Shown in pieces: positions 52,985 through 62,945 of a stretch of DNA of 64,000 bases. Positions within the stretch are counted from its first letter, which is position 1, and every line of letters starts with the position of its first letter. The notes under the pieces were generated by a model. That model ran no database searches and had not been told where the DNA came from. It worked only from the letters and a program-made list of their open reading frames with translations. The stretch spans positions 1-64,000 of the forward strand of contig CAIPMW010000087.1 of assembly GCA_903866255.1 (NCBI GenBank). Direction: 5' to 3'. Origin of the DNA: an uncultured Chlorobiaceae bacterium. GTDB lineage: Bacteria > Bacteroidota > Chlorobiia > Chlorobiales > Chlorobiaceae. Made by a program: the position numbers and the translations under genes.

Positions 52985-55795
52985 TTAAAAGTTATGGCCT
53001 ATGCTGAAATAGAGGACTGTCTCTGAACCTTTTAAGGAAGGAGAGTCTTGTTTGCGATTTTGTTCAGGAAAAGGGATGATTTTAGAGATAGTGAGCCTTG
53101 CCGGGCCAACTGGAGTTTCCAATATTATGCTTGTTCCGATCCCCTGCATCAAAGAGGCCGCAGAGATGTCATCCATCCGCCTCCAGGTGTTTCCGATGTT
53201 GTAATGAAGAAACAGTGATGTCGGAAAGAGTATTTCAAATGAGGGTTTATAACCGAATTGCACGCCTGCAGCAGCCATGTTGTTGCAGGGAATGGCATTC
53301 TCTTTCAGTCCGATGAAGCGCTGGCTATATGTTGTTCCAGCCCCTCCAATAAAAAATTTCTCCGACGGAAGCATATTGTTGCTGCTTAAACCGAAAATCC
53401 CGGAAAGCTGAAAGGTAACTTTGCTTGTGAAACGAATGTTTTTTTCATGGTTCCCCGATACTTGCCAGAACAGGTCATGATTGTCAAACAGACCTGTTGT
53501 TATTGAATATCTGATATTTGTGCAGCTTCCGGATGTGGGCATGAGAGCATTATTTCTTGAATCAAGAGTGAATTGAGTTCCGATGGAGAGCATGGTACTG
53601 TTGGATCTCTCAAGTTCGGCAACTTTACTCTTTTCAGTATAGAATTGTGCATTTTGAAGAGTCATATCAGCAATAAGCTGCCCATTTTTACGGATTCTTG
53701 TTCCAAATGCCTGGTTAATGCCATATTTCTGGATCCCGTAATTGTTTGTGTTACCTGTTGACTCAAGGTGCTCAAAAACATGCTGATCATAAAAGATTCT
53801 TGAGGACATGGTCAAATGTGAGGATCCGATGCGCGGCATGGAGAGTTCAATATTTGCCCGGGAGCTGTTCCGTCCAGTTTTCAACCAGCCACCGACGGAG
53901 TTGGTTGTTCCTCTAAAATTTTCATTTCTGATATCAACAAGAAATTGGGCATCGTTTGTTTCATCATAGCGTAATCCAAGTCGCAATACTGAGGCTGGCT
54001 TTTCTTCGAAAGAAAACCAGAGGTGATGATTTCTGTCTGGCAGGGAGGCACCTGGAGGTTCTGCAGCGATGGATACCCTGTTAAAGACTCCGGTTTCATA
54101 AAGATTGTCCACCGATTCCTGAACCTTGAGGATATTGAGTGGCTGAGCAGTGTCAATTTTTATCTCTCGTGTTATTGGTGTGATTTTTGTTATATGTTTA
54201 TCACCACAGATATTGATGTTTCCAGGTTTTCCGGAAGAGAGGGTTATTTCGAGTGAGCCTCTGTCGACAGTTGTTTTTTCAATATTTACAAGGCTGTATC
54301 CTCTTTTTCGAAATTGGTTAACCAGTGATTCAAGCGCTTTCGTCGCGGCAGTGTTTGTATAGAACTCTCCTTTTATCGGCTCGAAACACTCGTCAATAAC
54401 TTCTTTTGATACTATGCCTGGTGGCCCTCCCACGATAGTTATCCTGGTTATGGCTGGAAGTGGTTTGAGATAAAAGAGAACTGTTTTGTTCCCCTTGTTG
54501 AGTTCAGCAAAAACTCTGGTAAAGAGATCTGTTGCCAGCAACTCCTGAAGGGTTTGGTTCAGGTCGGTTGCGTTGAGGATAATGGGTGCAATAATTGACT
54601 CAAGTTTCTGATTGTTCTGTTGAAAAAGAGCTGTTTTTGAATAGTACTTGATAGCGGTGCCTCGGGGACTTTTTTTTGTGATCTCCAGCCTTATCTTTTT
54701 TGCTTCAACTTTACCCTTGGTATAACCAGCTTCAATCAGTGCTTTAATATTGGAAAAGTCGGTAGCTTTATGGTTACTGAGATCGGGAGTGATAACGATA
54801 TCAGCTTTTGCAAGTTGTGCTGGATATTGTAATTTCGTGAGGATAGTCATGGATTGATCCATTGTTTTCCAGGGGAGATCAAGTTCTTCACCGTTGGTAT
54901 ACATGCTGCCGTGTGTATCGACTGCGATTTTGTAGTCGGTGTTAAAGCTTTCAAGTTCATCAACCGGAAGATTTGCAACCAGCCCACCATCAACCAGATG
55001 AAAGTTATTCTGGATGATTGGTTCATAGAGGATGGGAATGGTGCTGCTTGCCCGCATTGCCTCAGAAAGTGATCCCGAGGAGAGTGGAACGCGCATTCCT
55101 GAGATGAGATCGGTCGCAATCGCTTTGAAATTGATCGGGAGGGTTGAAAAATCACCTGAAGAGTGGTACAGTGCGTTCAGTGTCAGAATGTCGAGTTTTT
55201 CGGTTATTTTTTGGGCAGAATTAAGCGATTTCGGGATGAGCAGTTTCAGTTTTTTAAAACGGATTGCGATTGATGCACGATCCCGGATTTGCTGCTGCTC
55301 AAGAAAGATATTGGATCGGGCGTAGTCGGTGTCGAGAGAAATAATGGATTCCCAAGGGATGGTCTTTACGATCTTTTCAAGTTCCGAGGTGGTGTATCCG
55401 CTGCTGTAAAGGCCTCCTATAATAGCGCCCATGCTTGTACCTGCGATATAGTCAACGGAAATACCCTCTTCCTCCAGTGCCTTGATGATGCCAATTTGTG
55501 CAAGCCCATTGGCTCCACCACCTGAAAGTGCAAGGCCTACGCTTTTTCTGGCAGGTCTCATGGAATCGAACAAGGCGAATCGGCGTTGGGGAAGTTTGAG
55601 AGTGTCCGGATAGACAACAGTGACCTGCGACGCTGTTGTATCGTGAGGGGTTGCTATTTCCGTCAGGAGTGTGACGAAGAAAAGCGCTGTAATTGTGAGA
55701 GCTGTTCTGATATTCAACAAAAGTGTCGCTCCTGGTTCATAGTCCTGTAAAAAGGTTATATTCAGGCTGTTTTTGAGATCTGAAGCCGACTTCAT
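52985..55795 (-). CDS. Patatin-like autotransporter (type Vd): phospholipase, POTRA and outer-membrane barrel
   Basis: The 936 residues form a signal region, a patatin domain (about 85-290: GLALSGGGANGLAQIG, nucleophile elbow GTSMGAIIGG, catalytic Asp in LVDGGLVANLP), a hinge/POTRA part (about 420-560) and a BamA/D15-like barrel (about 590-936, ending in a typical aromatic YFSIGHNF). Such proteins are thought to display a lipase at the surface. The ATG at 55795 gives an unusually long N-terminus; the TTG at 55720 has AGGAG about eight bases upstream and a normal signal peptide (NIRTALTITALFFVTLLTEIA), so it may be the true start. Confidence 0.9.
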   Translation of the reverse strand: MKSASDLKNSLNITFLQDYEPGATLLLNIRTALTITALFFVTLLTEIATPHDTTASQVTVVYPDTLKLPQRRFALFDSMRPARKSVGLALSGGGANGLAQIGIIKALEEEGISVDYIAGTSMGAIIGGLYSSGYTTSELEKIVKTIPWESIISLDTDYARSNIFLEQQQIRDRASIAIRFKKLKLLIPKSLNSAQKITEKLDILTLNALYHSSGDFSTLPINFKAIATDLISGMRVPLSSGSLSEAMRASSTIPILYEPIIQNNFHLVDGGLVANLPVDELESFNTDYKIAVDTHGSMYTNGEELDLPWKTMDQSMTILTKLQYPAQLAKADIVITPDLSNHKATDFSNIKALIEAGYTKGKVEAKKIRLEITKKSPRGTAIKYYSKTALFQQNNQKLESIIAPIILNATDLNQTLQELLATDLFTRVFAELNKGNKTVLFYLKPLPAITRITIVGGPPGIVSKEVIDECFEPIKGEFYTNTAATKALESLVNQFRKRGYSLVNIEKTTVDRGSLEITLSSGKPGNINICGDKHITKITPITREIKIDTAQPLNILKVQESVDNLYETGVFNRVSIAAEPPGASLPDRNHHLWFSFEEKPASVLRLGLRYDETNDAQFLVDIRNENFRGTTNSVGGWLKTGRNSSRANIELSMPRIGSSHLTMSSRIFYDQHVFEHLESTGNTNNYGIQKYGINQAFGTRIRKNGQLIADMTLQNAQFYTEKSKVAELERSNSTMLSIGTQFTLDSRNNALMPTSGSCTNIRYSITTGLFDNHDLFWQVSGNHEKNIRFTSKVTFQLSGIFGLSSNNMLPSEKFFIGGAGTTYSQRFIGLKENAIPCNNMAAAGVQFGYKPSFEILFPTSLFLHYNIGNTWRRMDDISAASLMQGIGTSIILETPVGPARLTISKIIPFPEQNRKQDSPSLKGSETVLYFSIGHNF

Positions 55796-55837
55796 ATCTT
55801 GAGCTTTAATGTATAACCTTTACTCTTCATTGTGAAA

Positions 55838-56677
55838 ATGGTTTGGTTCAAACGGGTAAAACCATCAATACGTCCTACAGACAAGCGTGATGTGCCGGAG
55901 GGTTTGTGGTGGAAATGTGAAGAGTGTGGAGCAATGCTTCACAAAATTCAGCTTGCCGATCATCAATTTACCTGTCAGCAATGCGGTCACCATTTTCGGA
56001 TATCCCCGTATAAGTACTTTTCTATTCTTTTTGATGGCGACAAGTATTTTGAGTTTGGTGACGAGCTTCGTGCAGCCGATCCGCTCGGGTTTACTGACAC
56101 AAAAAAATATCCGGACAGGGTTCACGATACGATTGAAAAAAAAGGAAAAACCGAAGCTTGTCGCAATGCTTATGGAGAGTGCGGAGGATCACGGCTTGTT
56201 GTTTCAGCGATGGATTTTGGCTTCATTGGCGGCTCCATGGGCTCTGTTGTTGGTGAAAAAATAGCACGTGCTGTGGACAAGTCGCTTGAATTGAATGCTC
56301 CGCTTCTTGTCATCTCCCAGTCCGGTGGTGCCAGGATGATGGAGGGGGCCTTCAGCCTCATGCAGATGGCCAAGACAGCAGCCCGACTTACACGGCTCAG
56401 TGAGAAGAAACTCCCCTATATCTCTCTTTTGACGGATCCAACCATGGGGGGCATTACAGCCTCCTTTGCCATGCTTGGTGACATCAACATCAGTGAGCCA
56501 AAGGCGCTCATCGGTTTTGCTGGTCCCAGAGTGATCAGGGATACTATCAAAAGAGATCTGCCCGAGGGGTTTCAGCGAGCTGAATTTCTGCTTGAACACG
56601 GTTTTCTCGACCGCATTATTCCGCGTCGTGAGTTGAAGCGTGAGCTGGTCAGTCTTCTCAGTATGTTGAAGGTGTAG
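55838..56677 (+). CDS. accD: Acetyl-CoA carboxylase carboxyltransferase subunit beta
   Basis: This 279-residue subunit transfers the carboxyl group from biotin to acetyl-CoA in fatty-acid synthesis. The N-terminal zinc ribbon ([12 protein letters not shown] ... [12 protein letters not shown]) and [65 protein letters not shown] are typical. The ATG at 55838 fits the family start better than GTG at 55832. The last 20 bases overlap thyX. Confidence 0.97.
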   Translation: MVWFKRVKPSIRPTDKRDVPEGLWWKCEECGAMLHKIQLADHQFTCQQCGHHFRISPYKYFSILFDGDKYFEFGDELRAADPLGFTDTKKYPDRVHDTIEKKGKTEACRNAYGECGGSRLVVSAMDFGFIGGSMGSVVGEKIARAVDKSLELNAPLLVISQSGGARMMEGAFSLMQMAKTAARLTRLSEKKLPYISLLTDPTMGGITASFAMLGDINISEPKALIGFAGPRVIRDTIKRDLPEGFQRAEFLLEHGFLDRIIPRRELKRELVSLLSMLKV

Positions 56678-57329
56678 TTGAAATCCACCCCAGAGCTGCC
56701 GCCGTCACGGGAAATTGTGTGATGAATAACTTCTGGATCTCCAGAGCAATCTCGCGATGCTCTTGTTGTGTGCTTTTGTCGGTTCGTACCTCAAGGTAGT
56801 GAATCCAGCTCCTGACCGAGCCTTTCATGTAGAGCTTCGTCCGGGTGGCAAGAGGCAATAACACGCGGGCGCACTCTTTAGCAATCCCCTTTTCAAGCGC
56901 CAGGTTGTACTGCTCAAGCGCATTGCTGGCCATCCGTTCCTGCGCTTCAGCAAACCACAGCTTTGTGGCATCATCCAAATCGTCAAAAGAGTTCTGGCGG
57001 TTCTTGCTGTCCTGGCGGCGCGGTTGATAGCGTTCAATCTCCTGTGCCTTGGCATAGCGTTGTGAGAATTCCTGAAACTGGAAGCTTTTATGGCGCAAAA
57101 TCTGTGGGGAAATAGCACGCGAGGTGATAATTTCAACACTCATATCAACCATCTCAAAAATGCTCCAGTGCCTGTGTTCAATGCAATAGGCGAGGAGCTT
57201 CTGATAGTCAACTGTCTCCTGGTGAGGGCTCGATACTCTTGCACAGTAGGCAATCAGCCCTTCTGGCGTGAGCGTCTGGTTGTCAACCTGGATGAGTGGA
57301 GCGGTGACAGCAATGAGGCGTACCTGCAT
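56658..57329 (-). CDS. thyX: Flavin-dependent thymidylate synthase
   Basis: This 223-residue FAD enzyme makes dTMP using methylene-tetrahydrofolate. It carries the ThyX motif as [15 protein letters not shown] (a variant of RHRxxSxNxxSxR), [19 protein letters not shown] before it, and [29 protein letters not shown]. The gene ends inside accD on the opposite strand. Confidence 0.95.
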   Translation of the reverse strand: MQVRLIAVTAPLIQVDNQTLTPEGLIAYCARVSSPHQETVDYQKLLAYCIEHRHWSIFEMVDMSVEIITSRAISPQILRHKSFQFQEFSQRYAKAQEIERYQPRRQDSKNRQNSFDDLDDATKLWFAEAQERMASNALEQYNLALEKGIAKECARVLLPLATRTKLYMKGSVRSWIHYLEVRTDKSTQQEHREIALEIQKLFITQFPVTAAALGWISTTPSTY

Positions 57330-57592
57330 GTTTCTTGATGTTGTGGTGGTTGTCTGACTTCGCAGAATATAGCGGAAATGGTTCCATTTTCCATCTTCTG
57401 CACAAAAGGGAAGCGAGTTCTCTTTTTTTTGCTGATTGGAACGGGAATTCTTGATTTATTGTCGTTACTGCGTATTTTACGGGTCAATGTTCTTGAGGTC
57501 GACATATTGATGATAGGCAGCTTTCAGGATGAGGCGCGTTTTCGGCCGACCTGTTTTTCAAGGGTTAACCAATTTCAAACAATAGAGCAATT

Positions 57593-58270
57593 ATGGCAAA
57601 TATTAATTTTGGTTTTGAACACCATGCCAAAAAAATGTACTCAGGCGCAATAGAGCAGGGGATTACCAACTCTCTTGTACCAATGGTCATTGAGACTTCA
57701 GGAAGAGGGGAGAGGGCATTCGATATTTTTTCAAGGCTTTTGCGTGAACGCATCATCTTTCTTGGGAGTGGTATTGATGAACATGTCGCTGGCCTGATTA
57801 TGGCCCAGCTTATTTTTCTCGAATCGGAAGATCCTGATCGGGACATTTATATCTATGTCAACTCACCGGGCGGAAGTGTTTCTGCTGGTCTCGGAATATA
57901 TGATACCATGCAGTATATCCGTCCCGAAGTATCCACAGTCTGTGTCGGCATGGCCGCAAGTATGGGCGCTTTTCTCCTGGCCAGCGGAGCCAAAGGCAAA
58001 AGAGCTTCGCTTCCCCATTCACGCATCATGATTCATCAGCCATCCGGTGGCGCACATGGACAGGAGACTGATATTGTTATCCAGGCGCGGGAAATTGAGA
58101 AGATTCGTACTCTGCTTGACGAACTGCTTGCCAAACACACCGGCAAGGATGTGCAGCAGGTAAGGGAAGATTCAGAAAGAGATCGCTGGATGAACGCACA
58201 GGAGGCACTTGATTATGGCATTATCGACGCTATTTTTGAGAAACGTCCAGCGCCTGAAAAAAAGGACTAA
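57593..58270 (+). CDS. clpP: ATP-dependent Clp protease proteolytic subunit
   Basis: This 225-residue serine protease forms the ClpP barrel. The catalytic triad is visible: Ser in [14 protein letters not shown], His in [14 protein letters not shown], Asp in [11 protein letters not shown]. The N-terminus [27 protein letters not shown] matches the mature family start. The valS gene begins 16 bases downstream. Confidence 0.97.
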   Translation: MANINFGFEHHAKKMYSGAIEQGITNSLVPMVIETSGRGERAFDIFSRLLRERIIFLGSGIDEHVAGLIMAQLIFLESEDPDRDIYIYVNSPGGSVSAGLGIYDTMQYIRPEVSTVCVGMAASMGAFLLASGAKGKRASLPHSRIMIHQPSGGAHGQETDIVIQAREIEKIRTLLDELLAKHTGKDVQQVREDSERDRWMNAQEALDYGIIDAIFEKRPAPEKKD

Positions 58271-58286
58271 CCTGAGCCACCATATC

Positions 58287-60998
58287 ATGAGCGATCATAG
58301 TGAAGCATTTAATCTGGAAAAAAGTTATAACCATCACGACGTAGAAGAGCGGTGGCAGAGTGCGCACTGGGAGGCGGTCGGGAGTTTTCATGCCGAGAGT
58401 TCCCGTCTCCTGAAAGAGGGTAAAGAGCCCTATACGGTGCTTATGCCGCCACCGAATGTGACCGGAAGCCTGACGCTTGGTCATGTGCTGAACCATACGT
58501 TGCAAGATATTTTTATACGCTATAACCGTATGACTGGCAAGGAGGCGTTGTGGCTTCCCGGTACCGATCATGCCGGTATTGCAACGCAGACCGTGGTGGA
58601 GAAAAAGCTGAAAAAAGAGGGGATTACCCGTCACGATCTGGGACGCAAGGAGTTTCTGCAGCATGTCTGGCAGTGGAGGGATGAGTATGGTGGCCTCATT
58701 CTCAAGCAGCTTCGCAAGCTTGGCATCTCCTGCGACTGGCGTCGCAACCTCTTTACCATGGATGATGGCGCTTCAACAGCGGTTATCAACTCTTTTGTGG
58801 CGCTCTATCGTGATGGATTGATCTATCGTGGTGCCCGTATTATCAACTGGTGTCCGGTGTCGCAGACTGCGCTCTCCGATGAAGAGGTGATCATGAAGCC
58901 GCGCCGTGACAAGCTGGTCTATGTACAGTATGCCCTTGTCAACCATCCAGGGGAATATATCACCATTGCGACCGTCAGGCCTGAAACGATTCTGGCCGAC
59001 GTTGCCATTGCCGTCAACCCCGAAGATCCTCGTTATCGTCACCTGGTCGGGCAGTATGCCATTGTTCCTGTTGCAGGGCGCCATATTCCCGTTATTGCTG
59101 ATGACTACGTAGACATTGAGTTTGGAACCGGGGCGCTGAAAATTACTCCGGCGCATGACCCAAACGACTATCAGGTTGCCCAGCGGCACAACCTCCCTCT
59201 TCTCTCCGTTATCGGTAAAGATGGCAGGATGACCGACGATTTTGGTTATGGCGGTATGGACCGATTTGATGCCCGGGCAAAAATTCTCAAGGATCTGGAA
59301 GAGCTTGGTCATCTGGAGCGCATTGAGGAGTATGAGCACAATGTGGGCTACTCCGAGCGGGCAGATGTGGTGGTAGAGCCCTATCTCTCCGAGCAGTGGT
59401 TTGTGAAGATGAAGCCTCTTGCCGAGCCAGCCCTGAAGGCGGTCAATGATGGGGAGATTCAGTTTCATCCCCGACAATGGATCAATACCTATCGCCACTG
59501 GATGGAAAATATTCAGGACTGGTGCATCTCGCGCCAGATCTGGTGGGGGCATCGTATCCCCGCCTGGTACGACACTGATGGCAGGGTATGGGTTGCCGCT
59601 TCGTATCAGGAGGCATGTCATCTCGCCGGTACCGACAAGCTGGTGCAGGATGAAGATGTGCTCGACACCTGGTTCTCGTCGTGGCTCTGGCCATTGACAA
59701 CGCTTGGCTGGACAGAGCAACAGAGTGACAATGATGATCTCAGCTCCTTTTATCCAACGAACACCCTTGTTACCGGGCCGGACATTATCTTCTTCTGGGT
59801 AGCCAGAATGATTATGGCGGGTCTCTATTTTAAAGGCACTGTGCCTTTCCGTGATGTCTATTTTACCAGCATTATTCGTGACATGAAAGGGCGGAAACTC
59901 TCAAAGTCGCTTGGTAATTCGCCCGATCCACTCAAGGTAATCGACACTTATGGTACCGATGCCCTTCGTTTTACCATTATCTATATTGCGCCGCTTGGTC
60001 AGGATGTGTTGTTCGGCGAGGAGAAGTGTGAGCTGGGCCGCAATTTTGCTACAAAAATCTGGAATGCCACCCGCCTTGTTTTCATGCAGCGCGAAAAGTA
60101 TTTCACTGATCAGGATGATTTCTCGTCGTGTTACACCGCGTTTGATCCTCGGTCACTCTCACTGGATGTTGCGGAACAGTGGGTTTTTGCAAGCTATCAC
60201 GTTATGCTTGAGCGCTATCATCATGGCTTCAGCCAGTTCAGGGTCAACGACATTGTCAAGTTGCTTCACGACTTTTTCTGGGGAGATTACTGTGACTGGT
60301 ATCTTGAGGCGCTGAAGGTGAAACTTGCGGGGGAGCTGACCAGAGAAGAGGCTCGCAACTCGGTATGCCTTGCGGTCTCTATCCTTGAGGGTACTCTTCA
60401 AGCGCTGCACCCCGTGATGCCCTTTATCACCGATGAGATATGGCATCATGTTGTGCCTCATACCCGCGAGGAGAGTATAGCCCTGTCGTCAATGCCTCTT
60501 GCTGATATAGCCATTGCCGGGGTTGATCGCCGTGGATTTGCTTTGGTTCAGAAGCTTGTTAATGAAATCAGAAGTCTGCGTTCTTTGTTCGGTGTACCAC
60601 ATAAAAGCGAAGCGAGGGTTCTTTTCAGGTCAGCCAATGAAGCAGATCGCCAGGTGATTGATGCTGCTCTTCCACTGATTGCCTCACTTGCTCAATGTAA
60701 TCCGGCGTTTATGGAGAGTGCAGAGCGCCCGAATCACGCAGCAGGGTCAGTTATTGAAGGAAATGAACTCTTTGTGCTGCTCGAGGGTTTAATATCCTTC
60801 GACAAGGAGCGTGTGCGTCTTCAGAAAGAGATTGACAATATCACCTCCTATGTTGTCTCTCGTAGCAGGAAACTTTCTTCCGGTGGTTTCGTTGATAATG
60901 CTCCCCCCGATGTGATTGAAAAAGAGCGGGAAAAACTGAGGGAGGCTGCGGATAATCTTGAAAAACTCAAAGCTAATCTTGCCGTTCTCAGCGAATGA
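58287..60998 (+). CDS. valS: Valyl-tRNA synthetase
   Basis: This 903-residue class I synthetase shows [16 protein letters not shown] (HxGH site), the [10 protein letters not shown] motif, editing-domain segments [17 protein letters not shown], the KLSKSLGN (KMSKS) loop, and a C-terminal coiled-coil (about 835-903, [13 protein letters not shown] ... [18 protein letters not shown]). The ATG at 58287 is the family start; the frame is open back into clpP but the extra residues are clpP in another frame. Confidence 0.97.
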   Translation: MSDHSEAFNLEKSYNHHDVEERWQSAHWEAVGSFHAESSRLLKEGKEPYTVLMPPPNVTGSLTLGHVLNHTLQDIFIRYNRMTGKEALWLPGTDHAGIATQTVVEKKLKKEGITRHDLGRKEFLQHVWQWRDEYGGLILKQLRKLGISCDWRRNLFTMDDGASTAVINSFVALYRDGLIYRGARIINWCPVSQTALSDEEVIMKPRRDKLVYVQYALVNHPGEYITIATVRPETILADVAIAVNPEDPRYRHLVGQYAIVPVAGRHIPVIADDYVDIEFGTGALKITPAHDPNDYQVAQRHNLPLLSVIGKDGRMTDDFGYGGMDRFDARAKILKDLEELGHLERIEEYEHNVGYSERADVVVEPYLSEQWFVKMKPLAEPALKAVNDGEIQFHPRQWINTYRHWMENIQDWCISRQIWWGHRIPAWYDTDGRVWVAASYQEACHLAGTDKLVQDEDVLDTWFSSWLWPLTTLGWTEQQSDNDDLSSFYPTNTLVTGPDIIFFWVARMIMAGLYFKGTVPFRDVYFTSIIRDMKGRKLSKSLGNSPDPLKVIDTYGTDALRFTIIYIAPLGQDVLFGEEKCELGRNFATKIWNATRLVFMQREKYFTDQDDFSSCYTAFDPRSLSLDVAEQWVFASYHVMLERYHHGFSQFRVNDIVKLLHDFFWGDYCDWYLEALKVKLAGELTREEARNSVCLAVSILEGTLQALHPVMPFITDEIWHHVVPHTREESIALSSMPLADIAIAGVDRRGFALVQKLVNEIRSLRSLFGVPHKSEARVLFRSANEADRQVIDAALPLIASLAQCNPAFMESAERPNHAAGSVIEGNELFVLLEGLISFDKERVRLQKEIDNITSYVVSRSRKLSSGGFVDNAPPDVIEKEREKLREAADNLEKLKANLAVLSE

Positions 60999-61157
60999 TA
61001 CTGCTTTTGTTTTACCTTTTGATGAGGTTGTAGATGGTATATAAGCATATTAATTAGGTTAAGTCAGTCAAAAGTGGTACATTCCGACTTTTCTGGTTCG
61101 TCAGGAAGGCTGGTTCGACTGGTTTCAATCGCCTAAGTTCTTAAGGAGACGTTTTAT

Positions 61158-62057
61158 ATGAGGCAACTCAAAATAAGCAAACAGATAACCAATCGTGAAA
61201 GCCTATCTCTTGATCGTTATCTGCAAGAGATAGGTAAATATGATCTTTTGACCGCAGAAGATGAGGTTCGCTTGACCAAAGCGATCAAAGAGGGTTTTGA
61301 TATGCCGGTTGATACAATCGAATACAAGCGTGCCAAGCGTGCTCTCGACAAGCTGATCAAAGGTAACCTCCGGTTTGTTGTTTCTGTAGCCAAACAGTAT
61401 CAGAACCAGGGGCTTACCCTTGGTGATTTGATTAATGAAGGAAATCTTGGCCTTATCAAGGCCGCCAAGCGGTTCGATGAGACCCGTGGATTCAAGTTTA
61501 TCTCTTATGCTGTATGGTGGATTCGTCAGTCCATTCTTCAGGCCCTTGCCGAGCAGTCGAGAATTGTGAGGCTGCCATTGAATCGTGTTGGCACCCTCAA
61601 TAAAATCAGCAAGGCGTATAGTCAGCTTGAGCAGGAGTTTGAGCGCGATCCCAACACCAGGGAGCTTGCCACTCTTCTTGAGATGGATTCCCAGGATGTC
61701 GCAGATACACTCAAAATCGCCGGGCGCCATGTGTCGGTCGATGCTCCGTTTGCCCAGGGCGACGATAACCGTCTGCTTGATGTGTTGCAGAACGATGGCC
61801 ATCTGCCTGATTATGGTCTTAATCGCGATTCTCTTACCCTTGAGGTGGAGCGCTCTCTTTCAGTTCTTGCACCGAGAGAGGCTGATGTTATCAAATCCTA
61901 TTTCGGTATTGGTATGGATAACCCGCTCACGCTCGAAGAGATTGGAGAGAAGTTCAGGTTGACCCGCGAGCGTGTCCGCCAGATCAAGGAGAAAGCGATT
62001 CGGAGGCTGAGACAGTCAGCCTACAGTAAGGTACTGAAAGAGTATATCGGGAGCTGA
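61158..62057 (+). CDS. rpoD: Primary RNA polymerase sigma factor (sigma-70 family)
   Basis: This 299-residue sigma factor contains regions 1.2 ([22 protein letters not shown]), 2 ([53 protein letters not shown]), 3, and 4 ([29 protein letters not shown]). Region 1.1 and the long non-conserved insert of E. coli RpoD are missing, as is normal for short primary sigmas of this phylum. It has a strong AAGGAG (61142-61147) upstream of the ATG. Confidence 0.96.
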   Translation: MRQLKISKQITNRESLSLDRYLQEIGKYDLLTAEDEVRLTKAIKEGFDMPVDTIEYKRAKRALDKLIKGNLRFVVSVAKQYQNQGLTLGDLINEGNLGLIKAAKRFDETRGFKFISYAVWWIRQSILQALAEQSRIVRLPLNRVGTLNKISKAYSQLEQEFERDPNTRELATLLEMDSQDVADTLKIAGRHVSVDAPFAQGDDNRLLDVLQNDGHLPDYGLNRDSLTLEVERSLSVLAPREADVIKSYFGIGMDNPLTLEEIGEKFRLTRERVRQIKEKAIRRLRQSAYSKVLKEYIGS

Positions 62058-62084
62058 CTGATACTCTGTAAGTCACAGGGCATT

Positions 62085-62117
62085 GGAGAGTATGGCGGGC
62101 AGGAATGCTTACTCTCC
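62085..62117. terminator. Possible terminator hairpin after rpoD
   Basis: GGAGAGTA (62085-62092) pairs with TACTCTCC (62110-62117), 27 bases after the rpoD stop. The following GATGTTTAGTTTTAA is only moderately T-rich. It is convergent with the SAM hydrolase family gene. Confidence 0.5.
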
Positions 62118-62137
62118 GATGTTTAGTTTTAATACTC

Positions 62138-62935
62138 TTATGTTTCTGACATCCATACCGGCTCACCATCTCTCAGGCCAAGCAGTTTTGCCGCATTGCC
62201 ATTACGTACGGCAATTTCGATCATACCGCTGCTGCCAACATAGGCAAGAAGCTGCTGTTCGGCAACCTCTCCATAGGTAACAGAGATGGGTAATGGTGGG
62301 CAACCTGCTGTTTTTACGAACCATTCTCTTGAAAAGTCAATACTTTTGCTGTCGAGCGAGGTGACCAGATTGCCGAAATGGTCGATGGAGATGATATGGC
62401 CATTCCAGGCTTTTCCGTTATCAGATGCTGTGCAACTCGGCAATGAGATTTTGGCGCATGCTGACGGCTCAATTTCATGTCCGAGTTCCAGCGGCGAAAC
62501 CCCGGTGGCAAGATGTGCAGCAGCAGGCGAAAAAACATCCCGGCCATGAAATGTGGAGCTTTGAGTCCTGAGCATATAGTGCTCTTTGGTAATATGGACG
62601 CAGTGTCGAATGTTGTCACCCTGTAAAACGCTTGTCAGCAATCCATTGTCAGGCGCAAGAAAGGTGTATCTATCTGTTTTGATCGCTATCGCTTTGCGGG
62701 AGGTGCCGACTTCGGGGTCAACTACAGCGACAAATATTGTGCCGTCAGGGAAAAAGTATATTGACTTGCCAAGCTGGAAGGCCCCCTGTGCAATATTCTG
62801 CGGAGAGATGGCGTGAGTCAGATCAATGATCTGTGCTGCCGGTGCAAGCGAGAGAATGACCCCTTTCATCTGTCCAATGAAGGGATCAGTAAGACCAAAA
62901 TCGGTCATCAGAACAATAACGGGGAGGTGGTGCAT
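62138..62935 (-). CDS. SAM hydroxide adenosyltransferase family protein (DUF62)
   Basis: This 265-residue protein (ATG at 62935) has VIVLMTDFGLTDPFIGQMKGVI, IDLTHAISPQNIAQGAFQL, FVAVVDPEVGTSRKAIAI, FLAPDNGLLT, FHGRDVFSPAAAHLATGVSP and the C-terminal IISIDHFGNLVTSLD. The family hydrolyses S-adenosylmethionine to adenosine and methionine; its purpose in most bacteria is unclear. A TTG at 62953 would add six residues and overlap the LptF/G gene. It follows that gene closely on the same strand. Confidence 0.9.
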   Translation of the reverse strand: MHHLPVIVLMTDFGLTDPFIGQMKGVILSLAPAAQIIDLTHAISPQNIAQGAFQLGKSIYFFPDGTIFVAVVDPEVGTSRKAIAIKTDRYTFLAPDNGLLTSVLQGDNIRHCVHITKEHYMLRTQSSTFHGRDVFSPAAAHLATGVSPLELGHEIEPSACAKISLPSCTASDNGKAWNGHIISIDHFGNLVTSLDSKSIDFSREWFVKTAGCPPLPISVTYGEVAEQQLLAYVGSSGMIEIAVRNGNAAKLLGLRDGEPVWMSET

Positions 62936-62945
62936 GTGGGTTGGT

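Noticed and set aside
57378-57653. 91-residue hydrophobic frame upstream of clpP
   Set aside because: It runs 60 bases into clpP in another frame and has no recognisable family or ribosome binding site.
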